Shown here piece by piece: positions 53,949-64,000 of a stretch of 64,000 nucleotides of DNA; the first letter of the stretch is position 1; every line of letters begins with the position of its first letter. The position numbers and the translations under genes are program-made. The DNA is from Oncomelania hupensis. Lineage: Eukaryota > Mollusca > Gastropoda > Littorinimorpha > Pomatiopsidae. The notes below the pieces were generated by a model. That model did not search any database. It was given only the letters and a program-made list of their open reading frames with translations, and was not told the origin of the DNA. Where the stretch lies: NCBI GenBank assembly GCA_036898135.1, contig CM072527.1, forward strand, positions 36,362,713 to 36,426,712, in the 5' to 3' direction.

Positions 53949-55712
53949 GCACAATATGTTACACGGGCAAGATCAATTGTAAATTCTACAACAATTGAGC
54001 TAGGTGAAAATATTGAAATTAACAAAGGATTTAAAAATAAAAGTGTTTTATGTCAATTAATGAATATATATTTCCTTTAACAGGCTCCACACCAATTGAT
54101 ACAACCTCACCATGTGTTATTCCATGCAGCCCATATCCGCCTTGGCTTCTTTTAGCTCCGGAGATAATTTTGGATTATGGAGATATTTCTATTTTAAAAA
54201 AAATCCTTTATTATTGGCAACAATTGCACAAGAGTATATTCATTTGTATTCTCAAAATTTGTTACAAATATATACTGATGGATCAGTTTTAGAAAACGGA
54301 AATATTGGAGCAGCATTTTATATTCCTGATTTTAAAATATCCCGACAATATTTTTTACAGAAAGGTAGTACGATTTTTACAGCTGAACTAATTGCAATTT
54401 TAATGAGTCTATCTTTTATAACTGATTTTACTAGTATTCCTTTAAAAATTGCAATATTTTCTGATTCAAAATCAGCTTTATCGGCTTTGTCATCTTGGTT
54501 TAGTAAGGAGCGACAGGAACTGTTAACAGAAATAAAGCTTTTATGTCATCAAATCATTACCAGGGGATCAGATATTTCATTAATTTGGATACCTAGTCAT
54601 TTAAATATATTAGGAAATGTCATTGTTGACCATTTAGCAAAGAGTGCTGCATCTTCGGACGAATCCATTAAATTATTTGTCAACCTTACAACAAATGAAA
54701 TTAATAATCAAATAAAACGATGTGCTTGGAATCAATGGAATGAGAAATACAAGCAAGAGGTCATTGAAAAACATTACTTGGATAATTCACCCGTATCAAA
54801 TAACGTTATATCTATTTCAAAATCTTTTTATATTAACAGTTTATTTTACAGACTAAGGCTAAATGCTTGGCGTGCTCGTTTCATAAACCCTCCAGTTCTT
54901 TGTAATTGTGGTATATTTTTTAATGTAAATCACTTAATATTTGAATGTCAACAAAAGTATAACCATTTTCAGCCTTTACTCATTAGATTAAATAAATTAA
55001 AGCTACCTATGTCAATCTCAAGTATTGTATATCCAGAAGATCATTCTGATTGGTCATTGAGCTTAATGCTCATAGATTTACTTAGAAGTCATGAATTATT
55101 CAATTTTTTCTAAATATCTTCTAACAATTAGTTTAGTAATTGTCTGTTTATTCTTTGTACCTAATTTATTTAATTAAGCATTATTAGTTTCAATAAATAT
55201 ATGTTATTTATTTATTTATTTATTTTTGGATGGAAGGGAGGGAGGGTGGGGGGAATTATTTATGAATTTGAATTTGTTTTAGTTTTGATTGATTATTTTA
55301 TCATTTTTCTTTTAGTTTGTTTATGGGGTGTGCGGGGGGAGGGGGATTTGGGGGGGGGTGGGATGGAAGGGGGAGGGGGGTAAGGGCCTGGAGACCTAAC
55401 TTCAACTTTCTGTAAGACGCAAAATAACATTTATAAGTACTTCGTTCTTCACAGGTAAAGTTGAAAGTTTTTATGGTTTTTTTTTTCCTTTGTGTGTTTC
55501 TTAATCAATGAATTGTTACAAGGGAATGAATGTATGTTGTTAAAAGTGTATGTGTATGTTAGTAGTATGATGATTTCTATAGTTTGATTAATTAATTACT
55601 TAATTTGGAAAATATCTATGATGTGCGCATGTTAGATTTTGTAAATTGTTTATGTTACATCAGTACAACTTATGTTAATCTGCTGAATAAAAATTGATGC
55701 AACAACAACAAC
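53949..55712 (+). mobile_element. 5'-truncated I/Nimbus-like LINE
   Basis: Inserted in the duplicated intron. CTTCCT flanks it (53943-53948 and 55713-55718), and the original intron at 14735 lacks it. It holds the end of ORF2 with RNase H, and a tail AATAAAAATTGATG + (CAA)n. The part from 54987 on lies inside the tandem duplication. Confidence 0.88.
54112..55113 (+). CDS. LINE RNase H and C-terminal domain
   Basis: 333 codons; the nominal start lies after a frameshift at a run of As (about 54197-54204), upstream of which the text PPWLLLAPEIILDYGD continues in another frame. The RNase H domain (about 50-190) keeps all four acidic positions: D in IYTDGS, E in FTAELIAI, D in FSDSKSAL and D in VDHLAKSA. 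WIPSHLNILGN precedes the last one. A C-terminal CNCG...H...C zinc-type motif follows (VLCNCGIFFNVNHLIFECQ), as in many I-clade LINEs. No RT is present because the copy is 5'-truncated. Confidence 0.88.
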   Translation: MCYSMQPISALASFSSGDNFGLWRYFYFKKNPLLLATIAQEYIHLYSQNLLQIYTDGSVLENGNIGAAFYIPDFKISRQYFLQKGSTIFTAELIAILMSLSFITDFTSIPLKIAIFSDSKSALSALSSWFSKERQELLTEIKLLCHQIITRGSDISLIWIPSHLNILGNVIVDHLAKSAASSDESIKLFVNLTTNEINNQIKRCAWNQWNEKYKQEVIEKHYLDNSPVSNNVISISKSFYINSLFYRLRLNAWRARFINPPVLCNCGIFFNVNHLIFECQQKYNHFQPLLIRLNKLKLPMSISSIVYPEDHSDWSLSLMLIDLLRSHELFNFF

Positions 55713-56164
55713 CTTCCTAAGTCAACAGTCATAATATAGACATCACCCTTTTACAGTTTTACTATAGAACATAATTGTGATGTCATATTTTGTTCTGAAA
55801 CATAATACACATTTGTATTTGTACACAGTTGCAAACAAACAGCGTTGAACTTACCCAAGTTATGTTTTACAATAAGAACAAATTCATAATGTGCAAAATA
55901 TTCTCCATGCTGATAAAAATTCTGTTGATCACTTTTCCCCCAAATACCATAGTTCAAAATTAAAGGAGTTGTCTTGATAAATTCTCCTTTTGGTAGATTT
56001 TTGAACTTTCAACTTTTAAAAAATCATTTATTTTTTGTGCTTTTTTTATGGCCCAATAGTACCTGTGTTTAAAAAACTTTTTTTTTATACCACTGAACTG
56101 AACAAAAACTGGCACATGCAAGAAAACGTCACTCTTTATTCAATCAGTGTGTTACCTCCCACAG

Positions 56165-56356
56165 GCCATCACATGCAAGTGAACATCACCAACACCGAGA
56201 ACTGTCCCACCAACATCGCTGACTCTATCACCAACAACATCGACACCATGAAGTTCACCCACAAACCTCGAGTCAACAACAACACGGTGATCAACAATAA
56301 CTACACCTACAACAACTCCTACACTGCCGCAAGATCAGTGTCGCCCTCTACAGCGG
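56165..56356 (+). pseudogene. Duplicate of ankyrin-gene exon 2, copy A
   Basis: 192 bp, same splice borders as 18919-19110 (CCCACAG before, GTAAGG after), and the frame is open. About ten substitutions relative to the original. Exon 3 is missing downstream. Confidence 0.85.
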
Positions 56357-56978
56357 GTAAGGACTCGATGAGTTATCTTTACCAATAACTGCTCTAAGGA
56401 AGATGAGGAACGAGAAAGGGGTGGGGTGGAGGCAAGGACTGGGGTAAAGGAAACATTTGTTTTTCTGTCCTGAGACAGAGCGTCCAACTCATTTCATTTC
56501 CTGATGGCTAAAACCCTGCCTTGATCTCATAAAAAATCAACACTGCCCTGACTGAGGTACACATGTATAGAGGGTTGTGTGTATCTTCACCAGTTGAACT
56601 GTTTCCCTTTGACCATAGACACAATCGGCTCTGCCCGATGTTATGACTCAGATTTTGTACTATTTTAATATTGATCTTGATTATTTATGGTGTACTGAAG
56701 AATGGGGAACAACGCTGGATGTAAACAAACACAATAATCGTATTATAATAATAATGAATATTTATGTTATTTACATCACACCAATATAGAAACCTTGATA
56801 GCAGTATGAAATTAAAATAGGCTTGTTCTGGACTGTGATGATTTCGCATCAAGACAAGTGCTAACTTCATTTCACACTGGCTTCACCCAGCCCAACTTAA
56901 TAGGTTACAGCCGTGCAAAATTACGTTAAATAATTAAGAGTCTCTACACAGGCGTGACATGTTAGCTAACATTGTGTG

Positions 56979-57167
56979 TGCTTGTTTACCATAACTATTT
57001 AAGACAGTGGAGTCCAGGTATTATTATGCAGAGTACAATTTTATTGAATGACCAAGCAACAGCACCCGGCTTCGTCTGCGGTTTCTGATGACGTAAAAAT
57101 TATAATCTTAACATGACGTACTTAATATAATGACGTCATTATCTTCTTATAGAAATATTCCTAAACA
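56979..57167 (-). repeat. Putative short LTR, copy A
   Basis: TGCTTGTTTACC ... CCTAAACA, 189 bp, TG...CA. On the minus strand a polypurine tract AAAAGAAAGGGAGA directly precedes it, as expected of a 3' LTR. The duplicated ankyrin intron stops matching the original exactly at its outer edge. Confidence 0.6.
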
Positions 57168-57442
57168 TCTCCCTTTCTTTTGAGTTCGGAGGAACTTCAC
57201 AAAATGATCGACTGCAATCTATCAAAGTCAAGAAATTAATATACCATAAAAGTTATGATTCTTATTTCGCTGTTCTGCTTTTAAATCTTGTTAAACCTCT
57301 GTCAGTTCCTCTTTGTAACTCTGCAACTTGTGTGAATAACTTGAATAATTAGAACATGTCTAACACGGACTAACATATTAACACCGGATTTTTAAAACCC
57401 AAGTCAACAACAATAATCCTCAACAATGTCACTGGCATGGGA

Positions 57443-57808
57443 TTAGTTTGAAACAACAAGGCTGGCGCCTTTCCTTGTCATTGAACGAGTCACGGGTCTC
57501 CTCGGGGTTTCTGGTGGAGATGGGTTTGTAACTGGCTTTGGCGTTTCTGTAACACCGATGTCGGGAACGTGAGTGGAAATGTCCTTCCTCGGCTCATCCT
57601 GCGATTGAGGCGTAGGGTTTGTTGTCGTCATGTTGGGTGGCGACTTCTGCAAGTCTTTGCGGTTACGTCGGAGTACGCCACTGGGAGTGTTTACCAAGTA
57701 GGTCCTGTTCTCGGGGTCGGCGGCAACCACGGTACCGTCAGTATTCCAGTTTTTCTCGTTAGGGCTGGAATGAAGGAAGACAACATAACCGGGATATAGA
57801 GGCGGCAA
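57443..57808 (-). pseudogene. Integrase C-terminal tail, copy A
   Basis: PPLYPGYVVFL ... GVLRRNRKDL is the C-terminal module after the integrase core. It is separated from the core by an in-frame TAA. Confidence 0.8.
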
Positions 57809-57832
57809 GGGTATTGCTCCCTTCTGACGGTT

Positions 57833-58660
57833 TTAGTTCTGACGCGCTGTTTCTTTCGCCTTTCCGTCCGCCTTTCTGATGCAATCGTCATCGCGCGGTT
57901 GTGACATCAGATTCTGTGGAATCGTTGGAATTTTCGTCCTCAGTCGTCTTCCCATCAAAGCGACAGCAGGACTGACTCCAGTACTTGAGTGGGGCGTTGC
58001 TCTATAGTTCAACAAAGCTAGTTCTGGATCTGCCTGTTGAAGCAATTTCTTGGCAATCTTCACCGCACTCTCCGCTTCTCCATTAGCCTGGGGAAAACCA
58101 GGGCTGCTGGTTTGCCCGTGAAAGTCGAAGTCTTTCGCAAACTCGCTGAATTCACGGCATTGAAACTGCGGACCATTGTCACTTACAATGACTTCTGGAA
58201 TGCCGTGCGTTGCAAAAATCAACTTGAACTTCTTGATGACAGCTGCCGATGTCGTAGAACGTAACTGGTGTATCTCCAGCCAGCGCGAATAATAGTCCAC
58301 CACTATCAGGTAGTCTTTCCCTCCAAGGGAACACAGGTCGGCACCCAGTCGTTGCCACGGACGTTGCGGCAACTCTGTGGGACGTAGTGGTTTATGTCGC
58401 TGTGCTGGTCGTTTCTCTCGACACTCTCTGCACGAGTCAACAAGTTCCTTCAGTTGTCTGCTCAAACCAGGCCACCACACTGAAGCCTGTGCATTCTCTC
58501 GGCACTTGTTTAGTCCCTGGTGTGTTTCATGTAGTTGGTACAGAATGTGTTTTCGCTGACCTGCAGGGACAACAATGCGATGGTTGTACAGTACCAAACC
58601 GTCTACTAGCGACAGCTCTCCCTGTACCTGATGATAAGGTCTGAGTTGTTCAACTACCAC
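57833..58660 (-). pseudogene. Integrase core of the Mag-like element, copy A
   Basis: Starts inside the pre-integrase region. Contains HETHQGLNKCRENA, the CRECREKRPAQ knuckle, YLIVVDYYSRWLEI (first Asp), IVSDNGPQF (second Asp) and FPQANGEAESAV (Glu). It was cut off at its N-terminal side by the tandem-duplication junction near 58731. Confidence 0.85.
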
Positions 58661-59910
58661 TGCTGGCCAACCGTTCAGGATGTAATTGATTACTTGCTGG
58701 AGCTCGGCGTCGTGAACCGTTTCAGCACGCAGATTAAATAAATTAAAGCTACCTATGTCAATCTCAAGTATTGTATATCCAGAAGATTATTCTGATTGGT
58801 CATTGAGCTTAATGCTCATAGATTTACTTAGAAGTCATGAATTATTCATTTTTTTCTAAATATCTTCTAACAATTAGTTTAGTAATTGTCTGTTTATTCT
58901 TTGTATCTAATTTATTTAATTAAGCATTATTAGTTTCAATAAATATATGTTATTTATTTATTTATTTATTTTTGGATGGAAGGGAGGGAGGGTGGGGGGA
59001 ATTATTTATGAATTTGAATTTGTTTTAGTTTTGATTGATTATTTTATCATTTTTCTTTTAGTTTGTTTATGGGGTGTGCGGGGGGAGGGGGATTTGGGGG
59101 GGGGGTGGGATGGAAGGGGGAGGGGGGTAAGGGCCTGGAGACCTAACTTCAACTTTCTGTAAGACGCAAAATAACATTTATAAGTACTTCGTTCTTCACA
59201 GGTAAAGTTGAAAGTTTTTATGTTTTTTTTTTCCTTTGTGTGTTTCTTAATCAATGAATTGTTACAAGGGAATGAATGTATGTTGTTAAAAGTGTATGTG
59301 TATGTTAGTAGTATGATGATTTCTATAGTTTGATTAATTAATTACTTAATTTGGAAAATATCTATGATGTGCGCATGTTAGATTTTGTAAATTGTTTATG
59401 TTACATCAGTACAACTTATGTTAATCTGATGAATAAAAATTGATGCAACAACAACAACCTTCCTAAGTCAACAGTCATAATATAGACATCACCCTTTTAC
59501 AGTTTTACTATAGAACATAATTGTGATGTCATATTTTGTTCTGAAACATAATACACATTTGTATTTGTACACAGTTGCAAACAAACAGCGTTGAACTTAC
59601 CCAAGTTATGTTTTACAATAAGAACAAATTCATAATGTGCAAAATATTCTCCATGCTGATAAAAATTCTGTTGATCACTTTTCCCCCAAATACCATAGTT
59701 CAAAATTAAAGGAGTTGTCTTGATAAATTCTCCTTTTGGTAGATTTTTGAACTTTCAACTTTTAAAAAATCATTTATTTTTTGTGCTTTTTTTATGGCCC
59801 AATAGTACCTGTGTTTAAAAAACTTTTTTTTTATACCACTGAACTGAACAAAAACTGGCACATGCAAGAAAACGTCACTCTTTATTCAATCAGTGTGTTA
59901 CCTCCCACAG

Positions 59911-60102
59911 GCCATCACATGCAAGTGAACATCACCAACACCGAGAACTGTCCCACCAACATCGCTGACTCTATCACCAACAACATCGACACCATGAAGT
60001 TCACCCACAAACCTCGAGTCAACAACAACACGGTGATCAACAATAACTACACCTACAACAACTCCTACACTGCCGCAAGATCAGTGTCGCCCTCTACAGC
60101 GG
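59911..60102 (+). pseudogene. Duplicate of ankyrin-gene exon 2, copy B
   Basis: Identical to 56165-56356 as far as I can see, with the same splice borders. Confidence 0.85.
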
Positions 60103-60729
60103 GTAAGGACTCGATGAGTTATCTTTACCAATAACTGCTCTAAGGAAGATGAGGAACGAGAAAGGGGTGGGGTGGAGGCAAGGACTGGGGTAAAGGAAAC
60201 ATTTGTTTTTCTGTCCTGAGACAGAGCGTCCAACTCATTTCATTTTCTGATGGCTAAAACCTTACGCTGCCTTGATCTCATAAAAAATCTACACTGCCCT
60301 GACTGAGGTACACATGTATAGAGGGTTGTGTGTATCTTCACCAGTTGAACTGTTTCCCTTTGACCATAGACACTATCGGCTCTGCCCGATGTTATGACTC
60401 AGATTTTGTACTATTTTAATATTGATCTTGATTATTTATGGTGTACTGAAGAATGGGGAACAACGCTGGATGTAAACAAACACAATAATTGTATTATAAT
60501 AATAATGAATATTTATGTTATTTACATCAAACCAATATAGAAACCTTGATAGCAGTATGAAAATAAAATAGGCTTGTTCTGGACTGTGATGATTTCGCAT
60601 CAAGACAAGTGCTAACTTCATTTCACACTGGCTTCACCCAGCCCAACTTAATAGGTTACAGCCGTGCAAAATTACGTTAAATAATTAAGAGTCTCTACAC
60701 AGGCGTGACATGTTAGCTAACATTGTGTG

Positions 60730-60919
60730 TGCTTGTTTACCATAACTATTTAAGACAGTGGAGTCCAGGTATTATTATGCAGAGTACAATTTTATTGAAT
60801 GACCAAGCAACAGCCCCCGGCTTCGTCTGCGGTTTCTGATGACGTAAAAATTTATAATCTTAACATGACGTACTTAATATAATGACGTCATTATCTTCTT
60901 ATAGAAATATTCCTAAACA
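60730..60919 (-). repeat. Putative short LTR, copy B
   Basis: 190 bp, one base longer than copy A (an added T/A near 60850). Same ends and the same neighbouring polypurine tract. Confidence 0.6.
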
Positions 60920-61194
60920 TCTCCCTTTCTTTTAAGTTCGGAGGAACTTCACAAAATGATCGACTGCAATCTATCAAAGTCAAGAAATTAATATACCATA
61001 AAAGTTTTGATTCTTATTTCGCTGTTCTGCTTTTAAATCTTGTTAAACCTCTGTCAGTTCCTCTTTGTAACTCTGCAACTTGTGTGAATAACTTGAATAA
61101 TTAGAACATGTCTAACACGGACTAACATATTAACACCGGATTTTTAAAACCCAAGTCAACAACAATAATCCTCAACAATGTCACTGGCATGGGA

Positions 61195-61560
61195 TTAGTT
61201 TGAAACAACAAGGCTGGCGCCTTTCCTTGTCATTGAACGAGTCACGGGTCTCCTCGGGGTTTCTGGTGGAGATGGGTTTGTAACTGGCTTTGGCGTTTCT
61301 GTAACACCGATGTCGGGAACGTGAGTGGAAATGTCCTTCCTCGGCTCATCCTGCGATTGAGGCGTAGGGTTTGTTGTCGTCATGTTGGGTGGCGACTTCT
61401 GCAAGTCTTTGCGGTTACGTCGGAGTACGCCACTGGGAGTGTTTACCAAGTAGGTCCTGTTCTCGGGGTCGGCGGCAACCACGGTACCGTCAGTATTCCA
61501 GTTTTTCTCGTTAGGGCTGGAATGAAGGAAGACAACATAACCGGGATATAGAGGCGGCAA
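61195..61560 (-). pseudogene. Integrase C-terminal tail, copy B
   Basis: 121 codons identical to copy A. An in-frame TAA near 61585 splits it from the integrase core; it is present in both copies and so predates the duplication. Confidence 0.8.
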
Positions 61561-61584
61561 GGGTATTGCTCCCTTCTGACGGTT

Positions 61585-62936
61585 TTAGTTCTGACGCGCT
61601 GTTTCTTTCGCCTTTCCGTCCGCCTTTCTGATGCAATCGTCATCGCGCGGTTGTGACATCAGATTCTGTGGAATCGTTGGAATTTTCGTCCTCAGTCGTC
61701 TTCCCATCAAAGCGACCGCAGGACTGACTCCAGTACTTGAGTGGGGCGTTGCTCTATAGTTCAACAAAGCTAGTTCTGGATCTGCCTGTTGAAGCAATTT
61801 CTTGGCAATCTTCACCGCACTCTCCGCTTCTCCATTAGCCTGGGGAAAACCAGGGCTGCTGGTTTGCCCGTGAAAGTCGAAGTCTTTCGCAAACTCGCTG
61901 AATTCACGGCATTGAAACTGCGGACCATTGTCACTTACAATGACTTCTGGAATGCCGTGCGTTGCAAAAATCAACTTGAACTTCTTGATGACAGCTGCCG
62001 ATGTCGTAGAACGTAACTGGTGTATCTCCAGCCAGCGCGAATAATAGTCCACCACTATCAGGTAGTCTTTCCCTCCAAGGGAACACAGGTCGGCACCCAG
62101 TCGTTGCCACAGACGTTGCGGCAACTCTGTGGGACGTAGTGGTTTATGTCGCTGTGCTGGTCGTTTCTCTCGACACTCTCTGCACGAGTCAACAAGTTCC
62201 TTCAGTTGTCTGCTCAAACCAGGCCACCACACTGAAGCCTGTGCATTCTCTCGGCACTTGTTTAGTCCCTGGTGTGTTTCATGTAGTTGGTACAGAATGT
62301 GTTTTCGCTGACCTGCAGGGACAACAATGCGATGGTTGTACAGTACCAAACCGTCTACTAGCGACAGCTCTCCCTGTACCTGATGATAAGGTCTGAGTTG
62401 TTCAACTACCACTGCTGGCCAACCGTTCAGGATGTAATTGATTACTTGCTGGAGCTCGGCGTCGTGAACCGTTTCAGCACGCAGTGCTTCCATGCGGCGT
62501 GACGTTACTGGTCGCGTTGACATCACCGCGTCTACGTACGCCGTCACTTGTTCGGACAGTTCGATGTCGTCTTCGGTGTGCAATCTAGGATTTCTGGACA
62601 AGGCGTCTGAAATGATGTTTTCTTTTCCTGGTACGTGGTGCACTTCAAAGTTGAATCTCATGAGGCGAATAAGAAGTCTCTGACAACGAATTGGTGCACT
62701 GTCGATGTCTTTCGTGCTCATGAGTGGCACCAAAGGTTTATGATCAGTCAATAGTTCAAATTTGTCCAACCCGATCAAATACTTGGAGAACTTCTCACAA
62801 GCATACACTGAAGCGAGGCATTCTTTTTCAATCTGGCTATATTTCCTTTCTGCTTCAGTCAGTGTTCTTGAAGCATATGCAATTGGAATCAGCTTATTAT
62901 TATTCCACTGCATCAACGTCGCTCCCAGCCCGTAAC
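61585..62936 (-). CDS. RNase H (C-terminal part) and integrase of the Mag-like element
   Basis: The frame is open to about 62936; the first Met is at 62916. It begins inside RNase H (SYGLGATLMQW, then YASRTLTEAERKYSQIEKE, LLTDHKPL, HHVPGKENIISDALSR). The integrase follows: a zinc domain, the first Asp in IVVDYYSRWLEI, the second in IVSDNGPQF, and Glu in ANGEAESAV. RNase H lacks its first catalytic aspartate because the deletion removed it. Integrase catalytic residues are all kept. The frame is closed by a TAA between the core and the C-terminal module. Confidence 0.88.
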
Positions 62937-64000
62937 TGCTGTGTCTGCTGGCTCTTTTACTTCACGAATTATTCCTGCCTCCTGCATTCGCTTTATTTCT
63001 GCTATCACTTTCTTTTGGATCGGAAAGGGAACTCGACGAGCCGTTGGCAGACAATACGGAGTTATACCCTCATTCAGTTCGATGTGTACTGGCTCTGTCT
63101 TCAAAAGTCCCGAAGCTCCGAATACATTTCTGTGTATTTCTTCTACTCTCTGAATCATGCCCATCTTGACGGCTGCGTTTCGGCTCAACAGGTTGCTGCC
63201 CACTCTGTTGGCTACCACTACTATTCTGAACTTGTAGCGTGTTTTGTTGTAGATAGTTCTGGCATAGAACTCGCCACGGACTTCCAATCGTCCACCTGGA
63301 GATGTCAGTACTGCAGTTGACTTGGACAGCTTGGGCTTTCTCTTCAGCTTCTGGAATGTCTGTTCCGACATTATGGACACATCGGCACCAGTGTCGATTT
63401 TGAATTTGATCTCTGTGTCTTTGATTTTCAAATTCACTGTCCACGGTTTTCCACCATCTGACACTATCGAGTCAATTACAAAGCTGGAACCTTCTAAGCA
63501 AGAATCATTGTCACTGTTCTCATCATTGTCACTGACTACCTCATGCACATTTGCGTGGCACTTCCTTTCAAAGTGGTTCTTCTTGTGGCATTTCCCACAT
63601 CTCTTCCCAATTGCTGGGCATTTCTTTTCACTTCCGTGGGTATACCCGCATCTTCCACACTCTTTCCTAACAGCATTCTGTCCACTGGCTTCTTTCTTCC
63701 CTTTCTGGGGAGATCCAGAGCCGTGACGTCTGCTGGTTCCCGTGTGCGACTGTCTCACACTACGTCTACCTCGCGCCTGTTGCTGCTGGTGTCTGTACTG
63801 AGCTTCATCTGCTGCACTGCTGCTAGCCTCACCTAGGATCTTCATCTGGCTTTTAACCTGCTCCTGTTGTCGGGCAACCTCCAGGGCTTTGTTCAAAGTT
63901 ATATCTCGGATCAGCTGTAGCTTTTCTTGTATACGGCCATCTACAAAACCTACCACGAGCCTGTCTCGGATCTGGTCATCTTCATCTCGGTACTCACAGT
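62913..64000 (-). CDS. Gag-protease and start of RT, Mag-like element, partial
   Basis: Open from the window edge (CEYRDEDDQIRDRLV continues off the end) to 62913. It shows the end of the Gag capsid, two CCHC-type knuckles (CGRCGYTHGSEKKC and CGKCHKKNHFERKC), an acidic linker, and a protease with IDTGADVSIM. Next comes the RT entry region (PTARRVPFPIQKK, RMQEAGIIREVKEPADT), which then jumps out of frame into RNase H DNA and stops. No RT palm is present. Confidence 0.88.
   Translation of the reverse strand, partial: CEYRDEDDQIRDRLVVGFVDGRIQEKLQLIRDITLNKALEVARQQEQVKSQMKILGEASSSAADEAQYRHQQQQARGRRSVRQSHTGTSRRHGSGSPQKGKKEASGQNAVRKECGRCGYTHGSEKKCPAIGKRCGKCHKKNHFERKCHANVHEVVSDNDENSDNDSCLEGSSFVIDSIVSDGGKPWTVNLKIKDTEIKFKIDTGADVSIMSEQTFQKLKRKPKLSKSTAVLTSPGGRLEVRGEFYARTIYNKTRYKFRIVVVANRVGSNLLSRNAAVKMGMIQRVEEIHRNVFGASGLLKTEPVHIELNEGITPYCLPTARRVPFPIQKKVIAEIKRMQEAGIIREVKEPADTAVTGWERR

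Larger units (their letters stand above)
54987..58732. repeat. Tandem segmental duplication, copy A
   Basis: 3,746 bp, followed head-to-tail by copy B. It contains the end of the LINE, duplicated exon 2, a short LTR and the integrase of the Mag-like element. About 17 differences from copy B were noticed by eye (near 0.5%). The junction at 58731-58732 shows two bases of microhomology (AG). Confidence 0.93.
58733..62484. repeat. Tandem segmental duplication, copy B
   Basis: 3,752 bp. Where the copies differ near 56514/60265, copy B keeps the version like the original locus at 19260 (CCTTAC...CTGCC), so copy A carries the change. Confidence 0.93.
60730..64000 (-). mobile_element. Mag-like Ty3/Gypsy element, RT deleted, partial at window edge
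   Basis: Minus strand. From right to left: the end of Gag and protease, the first ~50 residues of the RT region, then directly RNase H, integrase, a polypurine tract and a 190-bp LTR (60730-60919). The 5' end lies outside the window. Roughly 1.4 kb of RT is missing at about 62936-62941. The Gag text (DRLVVGFVDGRIQEKLQ) and two zinc knuckles suggest the Mag group. Confidence 0.85.

Noticed and set aside
63322..63726. 134-codon plus-strand frame
   Set aside because: Antisense of the Mag-like Gag-protease frame.

Overview
This window is eukaryotic genomic DNA, AT-rich and packed with transposable elements. Introns have GT/AG borders and there is a polyadenylation signal. The elements include Ty3/Gypsy LTR retrotransposons (one with integrase placed before the RT/RNase H module), several LINE families, tRNA-derived SINEs, a hAT transposon and many micro- and minisatellites. 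The one convincing host gene is a large ankyrin-repeat protein with an nSTAND3-like NTPase region. This mix suggests an invertebrate animal, most likely a mollusc and perhaps a gastropod. That is an inference from families I recognise, not a database result.

Layout. 1-10.2 kb: a LINE fragment interrupted by a complete LTR retrotransposon (1113-9102). Its two 2,082-bp LTRs are almost identical. It has a tRNA-Leu-type primer site, Gag, protease and integrase, but no reverse transcriptase. 10.2-13.9 kb: SINE and LINE remnants, a minisatellite and a tRNA-Thr-like SINE. 14.0-23.2 kb: a three-exon ankyrin gene (exons 13987-14218, 18919-19110 and 19780-22994, all joined in phase 1) with a 3.7-kb solo LTR in intron 1. 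23.3-25.1 kb: a hAT remnant. 25-31 kb: AT-rich DNA, a minisatellite and LINE endonuclease fragments. 30.9-34.9 kb: a nearly full-length but broken CR1/L2-like LINE on the minus strand. 35-41 kb: minisatellites, some inside long open frames. 41.3-45 kb: a foldback structure, a tRNA-like repeat and another LINE end. 46-48.1 kb: one old repeat carrying both a solo LTR and a full-length SINE. 49.8-53.0 kb: four LINE fragments. 53.0-57.0 kb: a second copy of exons 1 and 2 of the ankyrin gene without exon 3, broken by a LINE. 57-64 kb: a Mag-like Gypsy element on the minus strand whose RT is also deleted. A 3.75-kb segment (54987-58732) is tandemly duplicated at 58733-62484.

Main points of interest. 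(1) Both Gypsy elements lack precisely the RT region but keep Gag, protease and integrase, and the first looks very young. (2) A family of tiny retroposons (41-64 bp) consists of little more than a GC-rich hairpin and a pentamer tail. Three copies have clean 12-13-bp target-site duplications. (3) The window holds its own empty sites for five insertions, so their relative ages can be read directly. (4) The ankyrin gene has a degenerate NTPase core, a recently homogenised 99-bp ankyrin array, and a frameshift that removes its last repeat.
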